DNA of 6,258 bases from Bacteroidales bacterium. Its GTDB lineage: Bacteria; Bacteroidota; Bacteroidia; Bacteroidales; Paludibacteraceae. The stretch lies in the NCBI GenBank assembly GCA_018066005.1, contig JAGHSG010000106.1, forward strand, positions 1-6,258, read 5' to 3'. Under the pieces are notes generated by a model that saw nothing but the letters and a program-made list of their open reading frames with translations, searched no databases and had not been told where the DNA came from. Shown here piece after piece: positions 1-5,795 of the stretch. The position numbers and the translations under genes are program-made. Within the stretch, counting starts at the first letter, position 1. The number at the start of each line of letters is the position of its first letter.

Positions 1-564
1 ACCGCCTTTGCGACCTAACGCCGTATTAAATAGCCCCACTTGGTTAAACACCTCTTTACGATATGCGGCATTACCGCCTCCCGGGTAACGTCCTTTGGGG
101 TATTCACGCACTTTGTCTCCATAATCCATCCAGGCAGTGAGTAAGGCACGGGTATAGGAAGTCATCCATTTGGGTTCTTTGCCTTCTTCGTACATAGGTC
201 GAATAGGACCGCCTGCTGCCATCGTCTCGGGGTGAGCAGCAAACCAATCGGCATAGTCCTTCAAGTAATGTTCGTCCACTAAAGCATCATCATCAACATA
301 CACGATAATATCTCCCTTGGCTTCTTGAAGACCTTTATTCTTGGCTGCCGACAAGCCCTGTTCCGTCTCAACTACATAGCGAAAGGTCACATCGGTGTGG
401 TCAGCAGCAAACTGTTGGCATATTTGTTGGGTATTGTCGGTACAGTTATTATCGACCAACACAATTTCGTATTGGTCTTTATCCAACGTATTCGCCGCTA
501 AACTTTCTAACAATGGGCGAATATATTTTTCTCGATTATAGGTGCAAATAATAACGCTTAGCAT
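1..564 (-). CDS. Family 2 glycosyltransferase, N-terminal part (cut by window edge)
   Basis: This is a GT-A fold, inverting family 2 glycosyltransferase that would add a sugar from a nucleotide donor to a growing surface polysaccharide on the cytoplasmic side of the inner membrane. The 188 visible residues start MLSVIICTYNRE, the usual first strand and nucleotide-binding loop of the family. VDNNCTD follows at 38-43 and the metal-binding DxD-type motif YVDDDA at 89-94. Acceptor-side motifs GGPIRP, PGGNAAYRKEVF and GLFNTALGRKGG come next; the last is typical of GT2 enzymes in Bacteroidota glycan loci. The rest of the gene, probably 100 or more residues with the catalytic base region, lies off the left edge. 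No membrane segment is visible in this part. The start ATG overlaps the stop of the LicD-like gene by 7 bp (ATGCTAA), which indicates translational coupling and supports this start. Donor and acceptor sugars cannot be read from the sequence. Confidence 0.93.
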   Translation of the reverse strand, partial: MLSVIICTYNREKYIRPLLESLAANTLDKDQYEIVLVDNNCTDNTQQICQQFAADHTDVTFRYVVETEQGLSAAKNKGLQEAKGDIIVYVDDDALVDEHYLKDYADWFAAHPETMAAGGPIRPMYEEGKEPKWMTSYTRALLTAWMDYGDKVREYPKGRYPGGGNAAYRKEVFNQVGLFNTALGRKGG

Positions 565-1250
565 AATCTTCTATACGAACGTTCTTGTGTATGAATAATC
601 CTTGTTACGTAACCATCTTTGGCATTCCAATTCTTAATGGGGGTCATGTACGAATCAGAATAGATAGCGCGCAACCAACCGTCTGTATCTATAGGCATCC
701 ATATCTGCAAGCCCAAGAACTCGCGACGTTCAAACTCACAGGCAGGTACATACGACCTATCGCATGGAAAACCATCTGTCGCATTGGCTTCCTTCCATTC
801 TTTCGTCTCGTGTTTGCGTTGTATGACGCTATACAAATCCTGTCCTTCTTGAATGTAGTAGAAAATATCCAGATGCAGATTCTTGTAGATATAGGTCTCT
901 TCTACCACTTGTTTTGTTTCTGCCATTACATTCTGCCGGTAAAGATGAAAACCGGCTTGCTCCATTTTCTCATGCAGGTTGGCAGGCACTTCTGTCTCTA
1001 AGATACCTAAGTCTATATCTGGATCGTAACTGATAAAACCATGGTCACGATAAGCCCCTAACAATGCACCATAAGTCAAGAATGCCTTTACTCCCATCTC
1101 GCTGAAAGCTTTATCTGCTGCGGCTAACATGGTGAGACCATCACGCTTCATTCGGCGTGCTTGCACCTCAAACTTGATGCGATTGATTCCTTCCACAATA
1201 GGCTTATACAACCCAATGCTCACCAATATCTTAACAACTAAATCTCTCAT
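558..1250 (-). CDS. LicD-family phosphotransferase (nucleotidyltransferase fold)
   Basis: This 230-aa protein belongs to the LicD/fukutin-like family, whose members transfer phosphocholine or related phospho groups from a CDP-activated donor onto a sugar. The core is FLTYGALLGAYRDHGF at about 57-72, followed by SYDPDIDLGI at 74-83, with metal-binding aspartates D76, D78 and D80. The second acidic element LHLDIFY (D128) lies at 125-131. The C-terminal IYSDSYMTPIKNW at 196-208 corresponds to the family's YG-x-Y-x-x-P end. About 230 aa is normal for a single-domain member. The N-terminal 30 residues are partly hydrophobic, but no clear membrane helix is seen. I chose the ATG at 1250 because it overlaps the upstream stop as ATGA. 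An in-frame ATG at 1268 would add six residues and lengthen the overlap to 22 bp. It follows the cytidylyltransferase fusion and the opine-dehydrogenase gene, so it is the likely transferase for whatever they produce. The transferred group is inferred. Confidence 0.88.
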   Translation of the reverse strand: MRDLVVKILVSIGLYKPIVEGINRIKFEVQARRMKRDGLTMLAAADKAFSEMGVKAFLTYGALLGAYRDHGFISYDPDIDLGILETEVPANLHEKMEQAGFHLYRQNVMAETKQVVEETYIYKNLHLDIFYYIQEGQDLYSVIQRKHETKEWKEANATDGFPCDRSYVPACEFERREFLGLQIWMPIDTDGWLRAIYSDSYMTPIKNWNAKDGYVTRIIHTQERSYRRLC

Positions 1251-2233
1251 AAATATTGTTTTCCCCACGCCAAGACGTTGTCAATCGTCGGTGTGGATAG
1301 GTTATTTTTTTCTGCTAAATCTTTAACTAACTGCAACCCAAACGGGAAATCCTCGGTAAAGTAACGACTTTGGAAGTCCGGTATCCACCCGTTCTCGGTC
1401 TTTTTCATGGGAGCGTCAATACTTTGAAATGCCTGTATAGACCGTAACTTATGTGCTAACGAAGTTGCATCGCTACTTTCATAATATTCCAATACGGAAG
1501 GAATAGACACCCCGACTATCTTACAAAGGGTTTGAAATTCGGTATCCATGGCAATATACTGCTCGGCACTGTATTCGTCCCATTCGGCATAAAATTTAAT
1601 GGGCTGTGAATAAGTCTTCCCCTCTGTCCAGTTATGCCACATTCCAAACAAACGTGCAGTATGAAGGAGTGGGTTGCTGTTGGTTAATGCCGCTTCCAAA
1701 TAGTTATGGAGTGCTGCAACAGGAGTGTTTAACCATGTTCCCCATTGAGTAGCAAACGAATCCGGCATGTTCTCAAGCGCCATATATAATTGTGTCTTGT
1801 ATCCCAATAACTGCGCGGTATGACCATATTCGGTTACGCGGGCAATATACGGCACACGTTGAAAACCGAAGAGAGCCGTCTTGTTGTCGAAAATCTCGTG
1901 GGCACGGAAGAAGAAACCTGTGCTGCTGACAATTGATCCGACGGCTTGTGTTGTGATATAGGGTGCTATGTCTCGCAAGGTTTTTTCGATTAAAAACCCA
2001 GGTACGCACAAGAGAATAATGTCACTTTGGGGAATGACTTGCCCAACTTGGTCAGAGATGATGTGCAGATGTCCTTGATAGAGTTTCCCGTTTAGGTCTA
2101 ACACTTTAATCTCCTTACTCCATTGGGATGGCTTGGATGTCAATAGATTGACTTCCACTCCGTCTTGTTGGGCTAATACTCCGGCTGTGACTAACCCTAA
2201 CGAACCGCCTCCACAAATGCAAAGTCGTGTCAT
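1247..2233 (-). CDS. Opine dehydrogenase-family NAD(P)-dependent oxidoreductase
   Basis: This 328-aa protein matches the NAD/NADP octopine/nopaline dehydrogenase family, whose members reductively condense an amino group with a 2-oxo acid, often pyruvate, to form an N-(carboxyalkyl) product. The N-terminus LCICGGGSLGLVTAGVL is a Rossmann dinucleotide-binding motif (G8, G10, G13), and SDIILLCVPGF at 70-80 is the following nucleotide-fold strand. The C-terminal catalytic domain has NSNPLLH at 185-191, where H191 fits the catalytic histidine, then WIPDFQSRYFTEDFPFGL at 283-300 and LSTPTID at 312-318, all typical of the family. Length is slightly short of the usual 350-400 aa but both domains are complete. 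Its start overlaps the upstream stop by 4 bp (ATGA), with AAGGA three bases before the ATG; its own stop overlaps the LicD-like gene the same way. Position between a CTP-activating enzyme and a LicD suggests it modifies the amine of the phospho substituent. Oxo acid, amine and cofactor preference are unknown. Confidence 0.85.
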   Translation of the reverse strand: MTRLCICGGGSLGLVTAGVLAQQDGVEVNLLTSKPSQWSKEIKVLDLNGKLYQGHLHIISDQVGQVIPQSDIILLCVPGFLIEKTLRDIAPYITTQAVGSIVSSTGFFFRAHEIFDNKTALFGFQRVPYIARVTEYGHTAQLLGYKTQLYMALENMPDSFATQWGTWLNTPVAALHNYLEAALTNSNPLLHTARLFGMWHNWTEGKTYSQPIKFYAEWDEYSAEQYIAMDTEFQTLCKIVGVSIPSVLEYYESSDATSLAHKLRSIQAFQSIDAPMKKTENGWIPDFQSRYFTEDFPFGLQLVKDLAEKNNLSTPTIDNVLAWGKQYL

Positions 2234-4017
2234 AATTCCTTCAATGCCTTTATCAATTGGTCATTATCTTTTGCATCACGCACAGCAAGGCGGATGTATG
2301 GTGCATTACATTTCTTCGTGCAGTCTTTAATCAGTATCTTGCTCTCTTTCAATAGACGGACGGCGAGTTCGCGCGGTGTGTGTGGCGCCTTGACTTCACA
2401 CAATACATAATTGGCTTCACTGGGCAAGACACGCAGATAAGAAATGTCGTTGAGCTGTTCTATAAAACGTTCCCTTTCTTCACGGAAAGCATTCATTGCC
2501 TGCTGATAGGGCTTTTCGTACTTGCCCAATATCTGCAAGAAGAACTCGCCGAAAGAGTTAATATTCCAGATGGCAAGTGCGCGATGCAAGTTGGCCATCA
2601 GCATAGCATTACTCGTGGCTAATATACCTAACCTTAATCCCGGTACGCCGTACGATTTAGAGATACTTTTAACTACCACCAATTTGTCATATTGCTCTAA
2701 TAGAGTGTTATCCAAAAATGTCGGGTGCTCGGTAGAGAAGTCGATGAAACTCTCATCCAATACCAATATGATATCTTTTTTCTGACACCATTCTATCAGG
2801 CGCAGGCAGTCCTTGTACGGAATATAGTTGCCGCTTGGATTGTCGGGGTTAATCAGCACCAACGACCATATATCCTTGTCCACAAAATAACCCATTAAAT
2901 CATCTGCCGTGTAACGGAAATCGGGTGCTGTTGTCGTATAGGCAACCACCTGCTCCGGCATCAGTCGATTAGGATATTCCTCGAAAGTCGGACGCACAAC
3001 ACCTACTTTGCCCAACATCTGTTCGGCAAGTGCTTTAATCAATTCGGCTGCACCATTACCCACGGCTACATAATCTTGTTTTAATCCAAAGTCCTTGGCA
3101 ACGAGTAAGTTATTAACTCGTTGTCCGGACGGGTATTCGGTCAGCAAGCGGTCAAAATTGGCTGCCAGTTCGTCGCGGAGACGCTGATTAGGGAAATAGG
3201 GATTAACCAGATAGCAATAATCTAACATGTTGGGGTAACGCCAATAACCTCCGTACCGCGAACCAAGCAGGTCATATTGACGGTCGGTAAAGATGGACTC
3301 TGCAATATCCAAATCCTGAATGTCATCTATCTCATACCACTGCTCGCCTTCTAACGGCAAGGCACGCATGCCGGAGTTGTCCAGCATATTGATGACACGC
3401 AGCACCTGTTCGTAATACTCGTTCTTGCCCAATGCCTTGCAGTAGGCTTCCAGGAACGGGATGTACATATTTTGCGAAAAATCTTTGGCAAACTTATACA
3501 CATTTACCGTCTTGTAGTAAGTCGGAATCTCCTCGTACCGGAACTGACTGTTGGGAATAAACCGACGAATGCGGTTTTCCTCGTCAATAGTCACTACCGT
3601 GCCATCCATCCAGTTTTCGTATTTATCTACTAACGCCAAACTGGGGTAGGGGTTGTTGAGCAGTTTCTCAATCACGGCGTTCTCCATAATGATGTCGGAC
3701 TCAAACAGGAGCGTGTCCTCCTTAGCCAGCCAATCCTTCGCCATATAGAGCGAGTAGATATTGTTGGTCTTGTCATAAACGGTGTTCTCCACAAACTCGA
3801 CGGGTGTTTGTATATCCAACGTTTGCAGATACGCTTTGAGTTCTTGAGCTTTGTACCCAATCACCATCACCACGCGAGACAATTTGTATAAATCCAATTG
3901 GTGCAACAGACGGGAGATAAGTGTCTCTCCTCCCACTTGTATCATACACTTGGTATGCCCCTTGGTCAGTTCGCCAAGGCGTTTACCCATTCCTGCTGCT
4001 AAAATAACTGCTTGCAT
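2230..4017 (-). CDS. Bifunctional LicC-like cytidylyltransferase / CobD-HisC-like PLP enzyme
   Basis: This 595-aa protein is a fusion of two enzymes. Residues 1 to about 245 form a LicC-type nucleotidyltransferase. LAAGMGKRLGELTKGHTKCM at 6-25 is the nucleotide-binding loop, ESD at 106-108 holds a metal-binding aspartate, and WYEIDDIQDLDIAE at 227-240 is the family's closing metal motif. Residues about 250-595 form a fold-type I PLP enzyme of the CobD/HisC group: GGYWR...LVNPYFP (256-276), GNGAAELI (320-327), NPDNPSG (390-396), DESF (421-424), SISKSYGVPGLRLG (451-464) with PLP lysine K454 and R462, and YIRLAVR (574-580). The first domain probably transfers CMP to a small phospho- or phosphono-compound. 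The second either decarboxylates a phospho-amino acid, as CobD does, or transaminates an aldehyde. CDP-aminoalcohol or CMP-aminoethylphosphonate are therefore both plausible products. It is the first gene of a coupled four-gene set, 44 bp after hipA. Domain calls are firm; substrates are inference. Confidence 0.87.
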   Translation of the reverse strand: MQAVILAAGMGKRLGELTKGHTKCMIQVGGETLISRLLHQLDLYKLSRVVMVIGYKAQELKAYLQTLDIQTPVEFVENTVYDKTNNIYSLYMAKDWLAKEDTLLFESDIIMENAVIEKLLNNPYPSLALVDKYENWMDGTVVTIDEENRIRRFIPNSQFRYEEIPTYYKTVNVYKFAKDFSQNMYIPFLEAYCKALGKNEYYEQVLRVINMLDNSGMRALPLEGEQWYEIDDIQDLDIAESIFTDRQYDLLGSRYGGYWRYPNMLDYCYLVNPYFPNQRLRDELAANFDRLLTEYPSGQRVNNLLVAKDFGLKQDYVAVGNGAAELIKALAEQMLGKVGVVRPTFEEYPNRLMPEQVVAYTTTAPDFRYTADDLMGYFVDKDIWSLVLINPDNPSGNYIPYKDCLRLIEWCQKKDIILVLDESFIDFSTEHPTFLDNTLLEQYDKLVVVKSISKSYGVPGLRLGILATSNAMLMANLHRALAIWNINSFGEFFLQILGKYEKPYQQAMNAFREERERFIEQLNDISYLRVLPSEANYVLCEVKAPHTPRELAVRLLKESKILIKDCTKKCNAPYIRLAVRDAKDNDQLIKALKEL

Positions 4018-4061
4018 ATTATTGTGTGTTTATTTATTCAATGTTAAATAATTTCTTCTTG
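4018..4061. other. Short AT-rich gap between hipA and the glycan cassette
   Basis: These 44 bases are AT-rich. Reading the minus strand I found no TAnnTTTG promoter element, no stem-loop terminator and no Shine-Dalgarno sequence before the ATG at 4017. The absence of both promoter and terminator leaves open transcription of the cassette from the hipBA promoter, or from an unrecognised promoter inside hipA. Confidence 0.5.
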
Positions 4062-5345
4062 TTAAGAACAGGTTGTTGGCAAGTAATTGTGCGTACGCTC
4101 AATGTAGTTGACAACATCTGTGTCTATTTCATATTCAGAGGCGAGGGCGGTCCAATGGCTGACTGCCTCCACAACTTGGTCAATAATGGCAGGGGCGTGC
4201 TTGATATTCATCTGTCGTGCCACTTCCAACAAGTCGGCACGAGTGATATCTGTCTGCTTGCCATGAATAGACATTTGGTGCGATTGCGTCCAAGTGCCTT
4301 GCGAACTATATGCCCACGACATATCGTAAGCCGGCGACAAAGACCAACTGCCTTTTTTATCCATTAGGAAAGAGATGTTTTTGGTGTGGTCATCTTGGTT
4401 GCAAGCCACCACATTAAATACCATACGACGGTAGAACTCTTCTGCATCCGGATAAGAAAGGTATAATTCCCGCATCACTTCAAATGCCTGCTCGTAGGAA
4501 CAGATGTTGCGTATATTGTAGTCATAATGTGCCAATCCACATAATGTTTGCATGTGTACCTTATCTCCGTTCACGCGGTCGAAACGACGGGTCATAAAGT
4601 GTGCGCGGTTATTCTCATGCAACAGACGGCATTCGGTCATATTGATGCCCGCTTCCCGTGCCATCAGATAATGGATATATTCAATCTCTCCGAAGTGTTG
4701 CGGGTCGCCCAACTGTTTGTTGGTCACACCATCCAGTTTGAGCAACCAATAATCAAAGCCTTCAGGTGCATCCAACTGTCCGGAACGGACTTCACCGGTC
4801 TCATCGTTATAAGCAATGACTGCTTTAGCACGTTGCCCGCCGGCAGAGGTACCTACTCGCAAAATATCCAATAGAGCAGTGGTTGGTTCGGACATATTGG
4901 TAACAAAACCCTCTTTCTGACGCAGGACCTCGGATGCTACTTGCACGAGAGAAGCAACCTCAATCGTTGACGTGGCATCTAATTCGTGCTCAATAGCCGG
5001 CATAAACTCAAGGGCACCCATGCTGCGTTTGTCTTGGAAACAAAGTCGTTCCACAGGATTGGACTCTTGCCGGTTTTGCATGTGCAACCACTGGTCTAAC
5101 AAAGCCCTACCAAAAGCATCAGGAAGAGATTCTGCCAATAATCCGGGCAGTCCCATAAAGGTTTGTCTTGATAATTCTGGGAATGAATAGATACGTGATG
5201 ATAACGGCATCTGTATGGGAGACACTTCCAAACCGGAATGAATAAATTCCGGTGTATATTCAAAGGTGGCGATGTGATGTTGTTCATCCCATAAGACAAC
5301 TCCTACCTGTTTGTCCCATAAAAAAACACTTGCGGCACTTACCAT
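4062..5345 (-). CDS. hipA: HipA-type Ser/Thr kinase toxin
   Basis: This 427-aa protein is a full-length HipA-family kinase (E. coli HipA is 440 aa). E. coli HipA phosphorylates glutamyl-tRNA synthetase, halting growth; the target here is unknown. The N-terminal subdomain carries FMGLPGLLAESLPDAFG (63-79). GTSAGGQRAKAV (165-176) is the flexible loop containing S167, the counterpart of the autophosphorylated serine S150 in E. coli. YWLLKLDG (199-206) supplies the ATP-binding lysine K203. HFMTRRFDR lies at 249-257. The catalytic loop CNQDDHTKN (315-323) has D318 and N323, and LSPAYDM (336-342) has the metal-binding D341. Spacing D318-N323-D341 equals the E. coli D309-N314-D332 spacing, so the kinase looks active. 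The start overlaps the hipB stop by 7 bp (ATGGTAA), with AAGGGA six bases upstream as a good ribosome site. Codon use does not obviously differ from the neighbours. Confidence 0.94.
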   Translation of the reverse strand: MVSAASVFLWDKQVGVVLWDEQHHIATFEYTPEFIHSGLEVSPIQMPLSSRIYSFPELSRQTFMGLPGLLAESLPDAFGRALLDQWLHMQNRQESNPVERLCFQDKRSMGALEFMPAIEHELDATSTIEVASLVQVASEVLRQKEGFVTNMSEPTTALLDILRVGTSAGGQRAKAVIAYNDETGEVRSGQLDAPEGFDYWLLKLDGVTNKQLGDPQHFGEIEYIHYLMAREAGINMTECRLLHENNRAHFMTRRFDRVNGDKVHMQTLCGLAHYDYNIRNICSYEQAFEVMRELYLSYPDAEEFYRRMVFNVVACNQDDHTKNISFLMDKKGSWSLSPAYDMSWAYSSQGTWTQSHQMSIHGKQTDITRADLLEVARQMNIKHAPAIIDQVVEAVSHWTALASEYEIDTDVVNYIERTHNYLPTTCS

Positions 5346-5674
5346 GTTGATTCCCTTTTTGTTTGTTGTTTAGTACCGTGGATTCGTTGTGGGCGTTTTC
5401 TGCGTTTTAATATTTCGGCATAGTCAATAGGGCTGATGGGCTCTTCTTGCGTAAAAGATTCCAATAAGTCCAAACTGCGTAACGCCCGCAATACCTGTAT
5501 CAAGATAAGGAGTGATACATTATGTCCGTTCTCGATGTATTGCACGGAAGATAACGACACTCCGGCATTTTCTGCCAGTTGCGCTTGCGATAATTGGTTG
5601 GTGGCTCTTCGGCTTTTTACCTTGTCTCCAATGCGCGCTAATAAGGCGGTATCGGTTAGTGAAACAATGTTCAT
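5339..5674 (-). CDS. hipB: HipB-type XRE-family antitoxin and autorepressor
   Basis: This 111-aa protein is the DNA-binding antitoxin paired with HipA. Residues about 14-72 form a Cro/C1-type helix-turn-helix. LSQAQLAENAGVS (28-40) covers helices 2 and the turn, and LSSVQYIENGHNVSLLIL (41-58) covers the recognition helix and the following helix. Family members bind HipA and repress their own operon. The tail after residue 80 is basic and probably flexible (KRRKRP at 90-95), and the last residue is tryptophan. E. coli HipB (88 aa) also ends in a tryptophan, which docks into a pocket of HipA. The tail is longer than in E. coli HipB. The start at 5674 lacks a Shine-Dalgarno sequence, and its first two bases are also the last two of a 17-bp repeat that is a likely HipB operator. 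A promoter of Bacteroidales form lies just upstream. Confidence 0.92.
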   Translation of the reverse strand: MNIVSLTDTALLARIGDKVKSRRATNQLSQAQLAENAGVSLSSVQYIENGHNVSLLILIQVLRALRSLDLLESFTQEEPISPIDYAEILKRRKRPQRIHGTKQQTKRESTW

Positions 5675-5689
5675 AATATGTGATATATC
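5673..5689 (-). promoter_or_regulatory. Putative HipB operator, start-codon-proximal copy (O1)
   Basis: On the minus strand the site reads GATATATCACATATTAT and is identical over 17 bp to a second copy 41 bp upstream. It contains the palindrome GATATATC; with one more base on each side (5681-5690) this extends to TGATATATCA. The A and T of the hipB start codon are the last two bases of the site. A protein bound here would cover the expected transcription start-proximal region and the translation start. Assignment to HipB is inferred from position and from the habit of antitoxins to autorepress. Confidence 0.72.
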
Positions 5690-5702
5690 AAGTTTTACGC
5701 TG

Positions 5703-5734
5703 CAAAATTACAAATAATATGTGATATATCCAAT
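5703..5734 (-). promoter_or_regulatory. Bacteroidales-type promoter for hipBA
   Basis: On the minus strand the -33 element ATTG (5734-5731) is followed after 20 bases by TAATTTTG (5710-5703), an exact match to the Bacteroidales -7 consensus TAnnTTTG; the usual spacing is about 19-21 bases. Transcription should start near 5695-5698, giving a leader of roughly 21-24 bases. Two A-tracts on the minus strand, at 5747-5753 and 5756-5762, lie just upstream and may act like an UP element or bend the DNA. The overlap with the operator copy O2 indicates repression by HipB. Confidence 0.72.
5714..5730 (-). promoter_or_regulatory. Putative HipB operator, promoter-spacer copy (O2)
   Basis: This is an exact 17-bp copy of the start-proximal site (minus strand GATATATCACATATTAT). 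It sits in the spacer of the predicted promoter, directly next to the -33 element and three bases before the -7 element. Binding would block sigma-factor access. The 41-bp offset from O1 is close to four helical turns, which would place both sites on the same face of the DNA and allow two HipB dimers to cooperate. Confidence 0.74.
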
Positions 5735-5795
5735 ATTTTGTGCAACTTTTTTTCGTTTTTTTGCTTGTTGGAGGCAAAAAAGGTGCGTAATAGGA
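5735..5795. other. Intergenic segment between rlmI and the hipBA promoter: A-tracts and a weak hairpin
   Basis: This stretch holds two seven-base A/T tracts (5747-5753 and 5756-5762) and an inverted repeat in which TTTTTTGC (5757-5764) pairs with GCAAAAAA (5774-5781) around a 9-base loop. The stem has only two G-C pairs, and no U-run follows it in the minus-strand transcript, so it is a poor match for an intrinsic terminator of the upstream methyltransferase gene. No gene is seen here. Confidence 0.4.

Noticed and set aside
585..1001. Open plus-strand frame opposite the LicD-like gene
   Set aside because: It lies wholly antisense to a gene with clear family motifs, its predicted protein has no recognisable motif, and it has no promoter or coupled neighbour.
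1247..1268. ATG at 1268 as the start of the LicD-like gene
   Set aside because: It would give a 22-bp overlap, while the ATG at 1250 makes the ATGA coupling seen at the previous junction. The choice is not certain.
2230..4017. Annotation of the fusion as a histidine-biosynthesis aminotransferase (HisC)
   Set aside because: The fused cytidylyltransferase domain, the glycan neighbours and the CobD-like ends of the PLP domain argue against a histidine pathway role; no his genes are nearby.
4026..4367. Open plus-strand frame opposite the hipA 3' end
   Set aside because: It is antisense to well-conserved HipA sequence including the catalytic region, and its translation resembles no known family.
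5757..5781. Inverted repeat TTTTTTGC / GCAAAAAA as a terminator for the methyltransferase gene
   Set aside because: The stem has only two G-C pairs, and the minus-strand transcript continues with A-rich sequence instead of a U-run. It is more likely a by-product of the A-tracts.
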